Of a stretch of DNA of 64,000 bases, positions 34,201-49,200 are shown piece after piece. A program made the position numbers and the translations under genes. Under the pieces are notes generated by a model. The model saw nothing but the letters and a program-made list of their open reading frames with translations, made no database searches and was not told where the DNA came from. Source of the stretch: Perognathus longimembris pacificus (lineage: Eukaryota > Chordata > Mammalia > Rodentia > Heteromyidae); NCBI RefSeq assembly GCF_023159225.1, contig NC_063161.1, positions 3,475,690 to 3,539,689 of the forward strand, given 5' to 3'. How positions within the stretch are numbered: position 1 is the first letter of the stretch; every line of letters starts with the position of its first letter.

Positions 34201-37200
34201 GCTTGCCTGGCACTTACTGTCTTCTGAGTCAGTATAGACAGATGGGCTACAGGCAACCAATAAGCAGCACACGTGGCTGGGCTGCTGGTGGCGCACGCCT
34301 GTCATCCTAGCTACACAGGAGGCTGAGATCTGAGGATCACTTTTCAAAGCCAGCCCAGGCAGGGAAGTCCATGAGCTCCTATCTCCAATTAACTACCAGA
34401 AAAACAGAAGTGGGGCTCTGACTCACTGGCAGAGCGGCTAGCCTTGAGCTGAAGACCTCAGCAACAGTACCCAGGCCCAGAATTCAAACCCCACAACCAA
34501 CCAGAAACAAACAAACAAAAAAAAAAAGAAGCATATATGTCTGTTTTCATATGTACCTGCCTGCTGTAATGGATGTCCCTTGCTTGACCCTCAAGTTTTA
34601 TGGTATGATTCACTTAAAAATTTAAGTTTGTTGCTATGAAAAATGACCCAAGATCTTTTAATTTTGAGTCCTGCCTGTGATTGCTGTGGCCTGGCCAGAC
34701 CAAATAATTTCAAGGAGCTGGGTGTTCTCTACCCCAGTAGAGGAAGGAGGTAGAGTATGTAGAGTGGGGATCAAAAGGGACTTAGAAAATGAGCATAATT
34801 TTCATTATTTTTATTTTTGCAGTACCGGGGTTTGAACTCAGGGTGTTATGCTTACTAGGCAGGTACTCTACCACTTGAGCCACACCCAATTTTTATATCT
34901 TTGACTATTTGGTCCATCTTGATCAGGTGATGGTGACCTAAAATATAACTTTCCAGGTGCTGGTGGCCTGTAATCCTAGCTACTCAGAAGTCTGAGATCT
35001 GAGGATCATGATTTATAGCCAGCCCAGACAAGAAAGTTTTAGGAGACTTCTACCTCCAATTAACTTCCAGAGAAATGAAAGTGGAGGTATGGCTCAAGTA
35101 TGACTCTAGCCTTGATCAAAAAAGGGACAGCATTTAGGCCCTGAGTTCAAGCCCCACGACACACACGCACTTACACACACACATACACACAAGATAACTC
35201 CTCTACAATTTTCCTGATTTTGCTTTTTAATTACAGCAGAGGTCTCCAATCTATTACAGAACCTGGTTTGTTTCACTAATTTTTTTCAACAGATGGTTAA
35301 GCTAACATGAGCAGCTTGGTCAGCACTTAATGTTACCTAGTCCTATCTGAAGTTCCATCCCAAATTACCCTCCATTTTATCACCCACTTTTTGTCTTGAT
35401 ACTCATTACCATATGCAGTTTTCTTTTCTGCTTATTGTCTGTCTGTCTTAAAACAAATCATTAGTCAAGGACAACATTGAGTTTGTTGGGGAAGTAATGA
35501 TCTTTAAATAGATTTTAAATAAAGGTTGACAATTTTTTGTTTTGCTTTGTTACTGTCAAATGTAATACTTTAATTCCACGAATGCTCATTTTATCCTATA
35601 TGTATTTATAGCAGCTCTCCGTGTGCAGACTATCAGTTAATACCCCAAAACATATTGCTAATATCTATCAGTTAACTGCAACTCAGCCAAATAAATTAGC
35701 GCCATTTTATACAATTCCAGTTCTTTATAAAATCCCAACCCTCTAGGCCATGTGTCTAGTGCCTGACAGCCTTCCTGTCTCTTTCTTTGTGTTGCTTCTT
35801 CCTGGCACTCAGAATTTGAATTTACTTGTAGAGTAGCTGTGTTGTCAAAGAGCAAATCACAGGGTCATGATTGAACTACAAATCTGCCATGGGAGTTGCA
35901 AACCCCTGAAATTACCCTTTGGTTTAGAGATTGGCTGGGAGGACTTACAGGATTCAGCACATAGTTGTAAACAGGATAATTAACAATGACAAGGTGCAAA
36001 GGGAAAAGGCATGTGGGGTCAAGTCTGAGGAAATCAGGCACAAGATTTTGAGTCCTTACCCATTGGAGTGATACAGTGATTCCTTTTAAAACAAATTTTC
36101 ATGTTCAACTGTTATCTACTAAAGAACCTTCACTAAAGACTCAGTGCCTAGGGTTTTTATTGAAAAATGATCACACCCACTGCCTAACCCAAGCCAAGAT
36201 TCTGCATGCCTGAATGCAAGTGTGTTCAGCCTAGTCATTGCACTCTTCTTACCAGGAATTTAGACACCCAGCTCCAAATCTAAATACCCAAAGTTGGCCA
36301 ATCTTGTGCAGTGCCTCAGGTCTGCTGTATGAGTTTCCTAGCACCATCCCACCACAACTGAAGATTCTGGCAATCTTAATCTAGTCCTGTGTTTTTGAGT
36401 ATGTGAAGGTCTGGTGCTATATTAACTCTTTAGGTAATACTTGCACATTCCATACTCGGAAATGGGAATCACTGAAATGCAGAGAAGTTATTTGCCCTGG
36501 CATAATGGGCAATAATGGGAGAGAGCTTGAATTTAAATCCATATATTTAATTCTTAAATTTATACCTTTATTGCATCAAACCTGTAGCTGCAGAGAAGAA
36601 ACAAGTGAGCCACCCAGAATTTTTTAGTTATGCATTTTGAACATTGACCAACAGGATGATTAGGTGACTGGCTGTGTTTCATTCTATTGGTAGCCTGGTT
36701 TTTGGCTCTAGGCCCGGCTTTTTATGAGTTTTTAATGAATATTTTTCTCCTTTCTTTCCCAGGAAAATCAAATGTAATGGATGCACTTAGTTTTGTAATG
36801 GGAGAGAAAATTGCTAATTTAAGAGTGAAAAGTATTCAGGAACTTATTCATGGAGCACATATTGGAAAACCTATTTCTTCTTTTGCAAGTGTACAAATTA
36901 TATATGTGGAGGAAGATGGAAAGGAGAAGAAATTCTCAAGGGTTATTCAAGGTAATTCATTTGATTGCCTACTTTCTTTGTGGGATAAGGAAAACTACTG
37001 TTTTGTTTTGCCAGTCCTGGTGCTTGAACTGAGGGCCTGAGCACTGCCCCGGCTTCTTTTTGCTCAAGGCTAGCACTCTGCCACTTGAGCCACAGTGCCA
37101 CTTCCAGATTTTTCTATATATGTGGTGCTGAGGAATTGAACCCAGGGCTTCATGTATACAAGGTGAGCACTTAACCACTAGGCCATATTCCCAGCCCCTA

Positions 37201-40200
37201 AATTACTGTTTTATTGGCATAGTGAGAGGGTATGTTTATTCTCAGAAGCAAATACCAACCTATTCACTAAGACTTCTTTAAACACTTATTTGTTCAGAAA
37301 GGTTTTTTTGTTTGTTTGGTTGGTTTTGGGGGCTTTAACTCAGAGCCTAGGCACTGTTCCTGAGCTCTTTTTGCTCAGGATTAGCACTCTACCACTTTGA
37401 GGCCACAGCACCACTTTTGGTTTGGAATGTCATAGACATACCTGCTGAACCTGGCTTTGAACTTTGATCCTCAGATCTCAGTTTCTTAAGTGGCTAGGAT
37501 TATAGGTTTGATCCACCAGCACCCAGCTTTTTTTTTTTTCCTGGTTAATTTCAGAGAAAGAATCTCATGGCCTGCCTAGCTGTCTTTGCACCACAATCCT
37601 CTGATCCCAGACTCCTGAGTAGCTAGGATTACAGGCATGCTACCAGCACCCAGCTCAGATAGCATTTTTGTACCTGGTTATTCAGTTAGGATGAAAGAAG
37701 AAGTCTACCTGTAAGAGAAGTCATGAAAGTTCTTTCTGCGGTTCTTTTATCTGTTTTTTTTTTCAGTGTTGAACTAATTGTGTGCAAATTCCTGGTTTAC
37801 ATAGTTTTTCTCTACCACCAAGAAGAAATTTGAGTGGAATGTTTTAAATTGTACTTTTTATTCATGAATTTCCAATGTTCCCAGAATAAAATTGAGAATA
37901 ACATTTGTATTCTCTGCTAAGATTTTATAGAACGTCTAAAAATAGTTGTGTGCTTTATTGTTTTTAGTTTTTGTTTTTACTCTGCTTCACTCAAGTGTTT
38001 CTAATGTATAAATGCTTTTGAATTAACCTCCCCCAAATTGGTCCGGGATAATTCTAGAAATTCATATTAGTGGGCTGCTGGTGAAACATGCTTATAAACC
38101 TACTCAGGAGGATGAGACCTAGAAGACTGTGGCTTGAAGCTAGTGTTAGCAGACAGTGCCACAAAACACCATCTTCAAAATAACCACTGAAGAGCCAGTC
38201 TGGAGGCATGGGTTAGTGGTAGAGTTCTAGCTAAGCAAATGTGAGACCATAAGTTCAAGTCCCAGTACTGCCAAAAGAAAGAAAAGAAAAATACTTACTA
38301 TATACTTATCATGTATCGTAATCTATAACTTAAGTACGTTACCAAGTTTACTATACATACATATTCACTGGGTAATTTTCTGACCTTGGGGAGGTTTATT
38401 CTTTAAGAAGAAGCCCCCTGTATTGCTCAGGCTGGCCCCACAGCCCTGGGCTCAAGGAGTTGGACCTACACACTCTGTACCCTGACACCCAGCCTTTGGG
38501 GTTTTAACTCAACAGTATGCATCTCAGTAAGAATTCTCTTGTGCACCCAATGTAAAATCGCCATGCCTCTCCCTGCCATGTAGAAACTGCCATTCTCCTT
38601 CCCAGCTCTCTGTGTGTACACTCGTGCATACACACACACACACCAGTACTGAGGCTTAAACTCAGGACCTTGTGCTCTTGGTTTTTCCACTCAAGGCTGG
38701 TTCTCTACCACTTAAGCCATACCTTTACCTCTGGCTTTTTGCTAGTTAACTGGAGATAAGAGTCTCATGGACTTTCCTGCCTGGACTGGCTTTGAACCTT
38801 CATCCTCAAATCTCAGCCTTCTGAGTAGCTAGGATTATAGGCATGAGCCACTAGCACCAGGCTTCTGCTTTTTTGTTTACTCTACAGCATTATGCTTTCT
38901 CACATGCTGTATTTTATATGTATGTGTCATGTTTGTTTATAAGCTCCTTGAGATGACTTTTCATTTGTTAAACTACCACAATTTGGCATACAATATGTAT
39001 TTACTTATTTTTGCCAGTCTTGGGACTTGAACTCAGGGCCTGGGCACTGTCCCTGGCTTCTTTTTTTTTTTTGCTAAAGGCTAGCACTCTACCTCTTGAG
39101 CCACAGCGCCACGTCTGGCTTTTTCTGTATATGTGGCGCTGAGGAATCGAACCCAGGGTTTCATGTATACGAGGCAAGCACTTTACCACTAGGCCATATT
39201 CCCAACCCCTGGCATAAAATATGCACTTGGTGCTATTGTTGATTCATCAAACACATTTATTAATAGGCACATTGTTGCATAGATGTCTATTTCAGTGAGA
39301 AGATATTCTGTAACAGTCTTTATTTTTTATTTCAGGGGGATGCTCGGAATTTTATTTTGATGATAATCTTGTGAGTCGCTCTGCTTACATTGCAGAGCTG
39401 GAAAAGATAGGTATAATAGTCAAAGCACAGAACTGTTTAGTTTTTCAGGTAAGTCACTGTAGCAGTTTAATTCATGGTTTTGAACAACATCACTGTATTC
39501 TACATATTGTTGTGCATTGCTGTTTTTAATAGGGAACTGTAGAGTTGATTTCCATGAAAAAACCCAAAGAAAGAACTCAGTTTTTTGAGGAAATCAGCAC
39601 GTCAGGAGAACTTATAGGAGAATATGAGGAGAAGAAAAAGAAGTTACAACAAGCTGAAGAAGATGCACAGTTCAATTTTAATAAGAAAAAAAATGTGGCT
39701 GCAGAGCGCAAGCAAGCAAAATTAGAGAAAGATGAGGTAAAGTATACCAGAGATGTAGCCAGTAAAGTATTAGACGCGAAAGCCCACTCTTAAAATTGCT
39801 AGACACTTCCTTCAGGCTACCAAAGATTCACTTAATAACATAAGACAAATAATACCTAATATTCCTTAAAGATAATCTTTTATTTGGGTGGGGCATTCAG
39901 TGGGTTTGAACTCAAGGTCTAGCACTTGCTAAGTCAGCAAATTATGACTTAAACCATACCTCCAGTCCTGCTTTTTATGCTGATTATTTTGGAGACTGTT
40001 CTGCTTAGGCTGCAGCTTTGAACCATAATCCTCCAGATCTCAGCGGCCTGTGATAGGATTGCAACCGGGGCCACCAGCACCTGAGAAAAATAAACCTACT
40101 GATTAGCTCAAAAGCAGAATAGTGTTTCGTGGCTGAGACACTCAAGCTTTTGGATCTTGAATTAATTTAAAAATCAAGGTTGTAGGTGCTGTGTGCCTCA

Positions 40201-43200
40201 CCGCTATAATCCTAGCTCCTCAGGACACTGAGATCTGAATATCACTGTTTGAAGCCAACCTGAGTAAAAAAAAAATGAATTTTTTGTCTCCAATTAAACC
40301 AGCCAAAAAAAATCATAATAAAAATGTGGCTTAAATGGCAGAGTACCATCCTTGAGCTGGTAGCAGAGGAAGCCAAGCAGGAGTGCAAGACCTTGAGTTC
40401 AAGTCCCAGTACTGGCATACACACAAATTATCAAGTACCCCAAAGAGGTTTTATTCATTTGGATAATATTCACCAATATTTGTTGTCTTGGAGTTAAAAC
40501 TCACACTTTAAAAAAATGTGTTCTAGCTGGGTTCTGATGGCTCATGTCTGTAATCCTAGCTACTCAAGGTTTGAGGTCCTAAGGACCGTGGTTCAAAGCC
40601 AGCCTGGACAGTTTGCCAGCAAAAAGCCAGAAGTGGAGGTGTTGTTCAAATAGCAGAGTGCTAGACTTAAGAAACCAAGGGAGAGTGGGAGCCCTGAGTT
40701 CAAGCCTCAGTACTAGCACCAAATAATTATATTATTTTATTATGTTTAAGTGGTTGTACAAAAGAGTTATCATTCAACAAAGCAGTTTATGAATACAATA
40801 CATCTTGATCAATATCACCCTTTTCCTCATTCTCCCATTCCCCCCAAAACCCCTCCCCTGAATAAGTGTTTTCATGGACCATGTGAAAATAGCAAACTAT
40901 TACATATGAACATATTAATTTATTTTTACTTTTAAAACTATATTTAAAAATCAGAAGAGTACTCATATATTTAGGATTACAGGTGTGAGCCCTGCTTCAC
41001 TTTATTTTTTTATAATATTTTTAAGACCTGGCATAGAGAAGATTGCTAAATTCTTTTTTTTTTTTTTTTTTTGCCAGTCCCGGGCCTTGGACTCAGGGCC
41101 TGAGCACTGTCCCTGGCTTCTTTTTGCTCAAGGCTAGCACTCTGCCACTTGAGCCACAGCGCCACTTCTGGACATTTTCTATGTATGTGATGCTGGGGAC
41201 TCCAACCCAGGGTTTCATGTATATGGGGCAAGCACTCTTGCCACTAGGCCATATTCCCAGCCCAAGATTGCTAAATTCTTAAAAACACTTCTAGTTTTCA
41301 CATAGCTGATACTTTCTCATTTGAGTTTTCACAAAACCATTTCCTTGGTAGGCACTTGCTATCCACACTCCCATCTAAATGAACATCTTCTCCCTTGTAC
41401 TACCACATACTCTATTCCATTTAATAGTGTTTGATGTTTATTATTCACTGATTTCTCTTTGATCCAATAACTGGAATATAAACTTTATAAGAGTTGTGAT
41501 GGGTCTGTCTTATTCTTTACCATATTCCAGCACATAGAACATGGCCTGACATGTAACAGACACTGAGTAAATATTTGAAATAAGAAGGATGAATGTGTTC
41601 TTGTTAGTAATATTTCCATTTCTTTTTATCTTTGAGTGTGTTTATATGTTCCTGGTTTTGTTATTGGAAGTGGAGGATGGTAAAAATCAGACTGTAGTAT
41701 TTCCAGTGTACTGGAACAGCATATGGAGCTGTAGAACTTTAAACTTAAGATTAGTGTAGTCCAGCTTCCTCAGGACTTCTTAGAGCACCCCTGGCAGATG
41801 GCTGCTTACAGGTTACATGAAGCACCTCTTCCTCAAGTGACCCATACTGCTCCTTCTCTCTTTTCTTTTCTGTGCTGGTCTTGGAGCTTGAACTCGGGGT
41901 CTGGATGCTGTCCCTGAGCTTCTTTTGCTCAAGGCTAGCAATCTACCACTTGAGCCATGGCTCTACCTCTGGCTTTTTTGGTGATTAATTGGAGGTAAGA
42001 GTCTCATAGACTTTCCTTCCCAGGCTGGCTTTGAACCTCAATCCTCAGGACCTCAGCCTTCTAAGTAGCTAGGATTACAGGCATGAGCCACTGGTACCCG
42101 ACCTGTTATTTCTTTATTCACAATACGGAAATGGTTAGCTATAGCCAGTATTTTATCTGCAATCATTGAATTTAAAGTTGGTGGGGGTCTAACGGTTGTA
42201 AAAGAGTCTTCCTTCTATTTACAAATGATGAAGCTTGTGCAATGTCGGTGGATTGCCACATTCACTGGTCAAGACAGAAATGGATGAGGCCCCAGGTAAG
42301 CAGGAGACACCTTCAACCACTGTGTCATAAATGAGTGCAAAGTGACACTGGTTTATTTGAATGTATCTAGAAACCTCCAAATAATGCTATTTGGGGGAAA
42401 ATACCATTTTAATAGCATACATAAAAACTCATTACTAGGGGCTGGGAATATGGCCTAGTGGTAAAGTGCTCGCCTCATATACATGAAGCCCTGGGTTCGA
42501 TTCCTCAACACCACATATATAGAAAAAAGCCAGAAGTAGTGTGTGGCTCAACGGGTAGAGTGCTAGCCTTGAGCAAAAAAAGCCAGGGACAGTGCTCAGG
42601 CCCTGAGTCCAAGGCCCAGGACTGGCAAAAAAACCCAAACTCATTACTAATCAATATGAAGTGATGAAAGGTCAGCTTAAATGGGTACCCTGTTAACTTG
42701 TGTTGAATTGTGCTATTTCATAGGCAGAACGCTACCGAAATCTCCTTGAAGAACTGAAAACACACAAGATAGAGCTACAGCTTTTCCAGCTTTATTACAA
42801 TGGGAAAAAAATTGATTCTCTGAGCACTGAGTTAGATCGTGTAAATAGGGATTTGAGTGCTACAAAAGAGTCTTTTTGTCATCATGAAAATATAATGAAA
42901 GCCAAGAAAAAGGAGCATGGAGTACTGTCTAGACAACTACAACAAACCGAAAAAGAACTGAAGTGAGTTGTTAAAAATGGGTATTAACAGTTGAGTCTTT
43001 TATAGATTGATAAAAATACAAGTGACTATGAAGGCTAAATTTTTAAAAATAAACTTTGTGTTTTAGAATACTTTTTACAATATACAGAAAAATTGTAAAA
43101 CTTGTGCAGTGTTCTGAAAATTCCCCATGCCTTTTCTCCTGCCACATTTCTTAGAATTAATAAACTGAGTATGGATTTCATCGTGTGTGTGTGCTGGTCC

Positions 43201-46200
43201 TGGGGCTTGAACTCAGAGCCTGTCCCTGAGTTTCTCTTGCTTAAGGCTAGCACTCTATTGCTTGAACCACAGCTGTACATTTGGCTCTTTTTTTTTGGTG
43301 TTTAATTGGAAATAAGAATCTCATAGACTTTCTTTCCCCTGACTGGCTTTAAACTGTGATCCTCAGACCTCAGCCTTCTGAGTAGCTAAGTGGTATGAGC
43401 CACCGGTGCCCAGTGATACATTTTTAATTAGAAGCCTACACTTCATATTTTCTAGTGCCCTTGTTTTCCTAATGCCCTTGCTGACCCCGAATGCCACATG
43501 ACATTTGTCTCTGTGGGGCCCTTCTGGGCTGTGACAGTTTCTTAGACTTGTTGTGATGAACTTGGCATTTTTGAGAACTATTGGTCCAGGTTTTTTTAGC
43601 AAGTTTCTCATTTGTCTAGTAGTTTACTCATCATCAGACTGGTAGTACAGGTTTGGGAGAGGGAGGCCTCAGAAGTAAAATGCCCCTCTTATTACATTGT
43701 ATTAACAGATATAACGCTTGTCGTTAACCTTCATCATTTGATCAAGGTAGTGTTGGTCAGGTTTCCTGCCCATTTTCAATGTATAACCTTTGGAAGGAAG
43801 TCACTGTCCACAGCCCACACTTAAGGAGTAGATGTTAGGCAGAATATCTACATACTGTAATTCTGTAGAGGGGATTTATATCTTCTGTTTTATATCTATT
43901 CATTCAGCTGTCTGTATCAGGGTATTTTATATTTGGGTTATACTCTAATATACACTTTTTATGTTTATTGCTTAGATGGGTCCATTTAGGGCCCAGCGAG
44001 TTCTTTGCTTTGCATATCCCTTTGTGATATCATCCTTTTTGTGGAAGATTTTTCCTTTTTTCCCCCCTCTCAATTTCTGACACTGAAAGGTGCTCTTATT
44101 AAGAGCAAGTTTTAACATCAGCCTGTCCAGTTTGCATGAACCTGCCCAAGGCCTAGGATCTATTGTTTCTCCGAGGAACATTGGCTTCTTTCATTGGAAA
44201 ACATTAGGAACCAATATCTGCATGCTAGGTGTACTGTATTCACTGATCCTGGGTTGTCTGCCTCTAGGCAGCTGACCAAAATAGAAAACACGTGTACATA
44301 GACACTTGTACTGTGTACATTCTTACGTTTCCATATATATCTGTCTGTCACTATTCAGGTAGTCAAAAATTTGTACTGAAATCTCACTGTTACCTATCTC
44401 GCATGGAATACTCCATCCTTTTCTTGTTTATCTCCTTGTTATTTCCCTTTCCAGCAGGGAGAACCTGTTCAGGTCCAGAAACTATGTGGGGCAAGAAGCC
44501 ATACCCCTGAAGGAAGCAGTTTTATAATCAGAGCACAGTGCTTATGTTTAATGCTTGTTTCAAAAGTCATGGATTTCAAAATCACCTAGCCAGCACTTTG
44601 TCCTTTCGTTCTTTCAATGAAGTTGTTTCATATATATATATAGCCAGTCCTGGGCCTTGGACTCAGGGCCTGAGCACTGTCCCTGGCTTGTTTGTGCTCA
44701 AGGCTAGCACTCTGCCACTTGAGCCACAGCGCCACTTCTGGACGTTTTCTGTATATGTGGTGCTGAGGAATAGAACCCAGGGCTTCATGTATGCAAAGTG
44801 AGCACTCTTGTCACTAGGCCACATTCCCATCCCTCATATTTTTTAGTAGTCTTTTAGCACATTTTACATTCTGTCTACTACCCCTCTCCCTTCTTTGTGG
44901 TTTTAAATTTTTTTCTTACATTCATTTCCTTGCTTTAAAGAGATCCATTTTGATAAATTTGTAAGCTTAGTTGCAGAAAAAAAAAAAAGTCCCTAAAGCT
45001 ATCCAACTCCTGCCCCACCTTGCCCAGTCTTTGCCTAACAGCCTCTGAAAGCTAAATTTTCTTTTTATTTATTTATTTATTTTGGCCAGTCCTGGGGCTT
45101 AGACTCAGGGCCTGAGCACTGTCCCTGGCTTCTTTTTTGCTCAACTAGCACTCTGCCACTTGAGCCACAGCGCCACTTCTGGCTGCTTTCTGTATATGTG
45201 TGCTGGGGAATTGAACCCAGGGCCTCATGTATACAAGGCAAGCACTCTTGCCACTAGGCCATATCCCCAGCCCCGCTAGTTTTTCTTTTTCTTTTTGCCA
45301 GTCCTGGGGCTTGAACTGAGGGCCTCTACACTGTCCCTGAGATTCTTTTCCTCAGGGCTAGCACTCTACCACTTGAGTCACAGTGCCATTTGTAGCTTTG
45401 TTTACGTGGAACTGAGGAATCATACCCAGGGCTTCATGCATGGTGGCAAGCACTCTACCACTAAGCCACATTCCCAGACCTTGGAAGCTAGCTTTTAGAA
45501 ATTAGTTTGGGATATGACTTGATTAAAAGATCTTCCCTTATAAAATTAATTTTCTTTAAAGCAAGCTTTATTTCCTTTCTAGATCTATTGAAACACTTTT
45601 AAATGTGAAGAGGCCTCAGTACATTAAAGCTAAAGAAAACACTTCTCACCACCTGAAGAAATTGGAAGCATTTAAGAAAACAATAAAGGATGGTGACAAA
45701 CAATGTTCTAAACAGGAGGATGACATAAGAATCCTGGAGAAAGAACTGGTTGATTTAGATAACACATGGAAATTTTTTGAAAAGCAGATTGAAGAAAAAT
45801 TCTTGCATAAAGGGGAAGACATTGAGCTGGAAGCTAGTCAGGTGAAAATATCTGAAGATGGGGAATATTTTCTATTGTTTGTATCTTTTAATTAGAAAAA
45901 AATTAAAGGATATTATCTCTGATACCTTAAGAGGTTATACTCAGAATGTAAATTATGGGTATTAAGATTATTTTGGTCTGCACAAAGAATCTAACTTTAA
46001 TCTTTAGACTAACCCACTGTAATGTAGTTGGATGACCTTGTAAGATTTATGAATTCAAGTTCTAAAAGGCAATATTACCATATAACAATAAAATTAGGTA
46101 ATTTTAAGGTAAAACTTTTCTCATGATACTATGAAATACACACACAAACACACACACATCTTTAAAGTTGTTTAATTGAGGAAGTGATACTGTGGCTTAA

Positions 46201-49200
46201 GTGGTAGAGCACTAGCCTTGAGCTGAAGAGCTCGGGGACAGTACCCAGGCCCAGAGTTCAACCCCCACAACCGACCAAAAACAAGAAAAGTTGTTTAATT
46301 GCTGGAGAAACTGATTAAAGTGATATAAAATGTCCAGTGATGGGGTTTGTGCATAGTAGTGAACCTCTACAATCTCAGCTACTTGGGAGGGAGGGAGCAA
46401 GATGATCACAGTTCTAGGCCACCCCAAGCAAAAAGTTCAACAAGTAGGATGTGGTGATTCACATCTGTAATCCTAGTTTAGGTTGGAGGCATAGGCAGAA
46501 GGATCTTGATCTGAGGCTGTCTTTAGCAAATATGTGAGATCTTATCTGAAAAAGCCCAAAGCATAGAGGATTAGAGTTGCTGATAAAAGTAGTAAAGTAC
46601 TTCCTGGCAAGCATGAATCCCTGAGTTCAAATGCAGTACTGAAGAAACAGGAATTAATATACAGCTTAGTACATATGCAAATTTTAGTTATAGTCAATGA
46701 TTAAACATCCAAAAATAGGTAACCTAGGTTTTCAAACATCCTTCCATTAAATTTTGAGTTGTTGATTTATTTTTTTGAGATAGGTCTGACTATCTACTCC
46801 AGCTGCCTGAACTCACTGTAATCCAGACTGGCCTCAGACCTGCAGTCCTCTTGCTTTAGCCTCTAGGTGCTGGGATTTCCTCGTGTGGGCCACCACTTGG
46901 AGCGTCCCCTTTTTATGTTATTTAAGGAGTTTTAAATAGGAAGGCCTTCAGAAGCGGAGCTGTGGCTCAAGTGGTAGAGTACTATCCTTGAGCAAAAAAT
47001 GAGGGACAGCGCTCAGACCCTGAGTTCAAACCCAAGTACTGACATAAAAACAAAATATGAAGACTTGCATATTCTGTTGTTGTATTTCACCTGGAGAAGA
47101 TGGCATTTGTGATCTCATTTACATAAAATAAGACTTTGATAAGTATTCGTTAGTACAGAATATCATACTAAGAGAATTTTATACGGATTGAGTTAGCAAT
47201 GTTTCAATGCTGTTTATATAGCTGGATCATTACAGAGAACTAAAGGAGCAAGTAAGAAAGAAAGTAGCTATAATGACTCAACAGTTGGAAAAACTACAGT
47301 GGGAACAGAAGGCAGAAAAGGAAAGACTGGCATTTGAAAAGAGGCGCTATGGAGAAGTTCAGGTAATATGGGCTACATAATGATTTAGAATTATTCTCAA
47401 TGAAATTTTATTTCCTTTTAATTTTTTCCAATACAAAATGAATTTGTATTGAGCATGAGTAATTTTTTAAAATCTGAGGGGTTGGGAGCATAGCTCAGTG
47501 ATAGAGTTCTAAGGCCCTGGGTTTAATCCCCAGCACTACAAAAAAAAATCTGATTCTCTCGTGCTGTTTAATGTTATCATTTTAGATGTTTCTTTAGAGT
47601 TGGAGAGAAAAAAGGAAGAAGATCACAAAGCTTGCCAGGCAGGCCTTCTACCACTTTAGCCATGCCTCCAGCCCTACTTTTTTAAAATACGATTTTATTG
47701 TTATTACTAAGATGGTATACACAGTGACTACCATTTCCTAAGTCAGGTAATGAGTAAAATTGTTGGACATTGTTACTTCTTCACTTCCCCTGAGTTTCCT
47801 CCTCCTGTCCCTGCCCACAAGTTGCATAGTTTATTTTCCACATGGTGTGTACTGAATACCATGATTACATTAGTTCATCCTTCCTTCTTCCATTTCTGTG
47901 CCCCCATTTGCCTCCCTGAAAAGATTTAAAAAAATCAAAAATCATAACATAAAACCATGTTTCCATTTTTTAATTCATTTTGATAAACTATTTTAATGTT
48001 AAGGGGAGTTACATCTTTGTTATCCTTTCCTAAAAGTGTCCTTTAGTCTAACTGTGTGTGAATGCCAAAGTCTTGTATAAGTTACCATGTGCTGTTGTAT
48101 TTTTGATCTAGCTTCCTATGAGAGAAAAACATGTCTCTTATGTTTAGCTTACATGACTTGATTTGTCCTCGATCCATCCATTTCCCTAAAAATATCATAA
48201 TATTCTTTCTAATGGATGAGTAAAATTCTGTTTTGTGTATGTACCACACTTTTTATCCACTCATCTATTGTAGGGCATGTAGGCTGTTCCTATAGCTTAC
48301 TGCTATGAATAGTAAGTACAGCAGTTAACATGGATCTACAAGTGTCCTTACCGTATCCTGACTTGTCATGTGCTGAGGAGATGCCCAAGAGTCCAGCCCT
48401 ACTTTTTGCTGGTTATTTTGAAAATAGAGTTTTGAGGACTTTTACACCTTGTATGGCTTTGAACTGCAATCCTCTGGATCTCAGACTCCTGAGTAACTAA
48501 AAATAAAGATGTGAGCCCACTTAATCTCTCCATATTAATGCTTCTTTCTTCTTTTTCTTTTCCAATACTGTTAATTAGGAGAATCTCTCAGGTTTGTCTG
48601 CCCAGGCTGGCTTTGAGCCAGAATCCTCAGATCTCAGCCTCCTGAGTAGCTAGGATTACAGGTGTGCACTGGGATTACCAGTGCCCAGCTGCCTACCAGG
48701 TTTCTTTACTTCTACTCTTGGCTTTTACACAACAGTCTCACATAGTAGCCACAGTGATGCCTTCCCTATCTAAGACACATTTTAAATACACATAAAGCTT
48801 TAGGCCAAAGTCTATAAAATGGCTTCCATGGAGCTACCTCGTGTAGCCCCTCCACTTCCCTTGTGCCCCCGAAACCCCCTCTTTTTGCTATGATCTGATT
48901 GTCCTGATCTTCAGAACATAGTAGAAATGTTCCTGTCTGAAGGACTCTGCACTGCTATTCCTCTGCTGAAATGCTTTCCCCTGTATTTCTTCATTTTTAA
49001 CTCCCTACTTCCTACCAGTCTGCACTCAAACATTACCTTCTCAATGAATCCTGCCCTGCCCACCAGATTTAAAGTTGTTTCCACTGCTCCTCTGTTCTTT
49101 CCCTGCTTCTCTTTAGCCCACGGCATTATTATTGCATATCACACTAAACTTACTTTCTGAGTGTAAACACCACGAAACCAATGTTTGTTTTTGTTCACTG

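Larger units (their letters stand above)
28268..36762 (+). other. SMC1B: SMC1B intron 1
   Basis: An 8.5 kb intron. It begins with GC-rich sequence, then a 77-base minisatellite and a C/T-rich tract (to about 29900), followed by AT-rich DNA with SINEs of both types. No further exon was recognised. Stretches without listed elements (35440-36700, for example) look unique. Confidence 0.9.
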
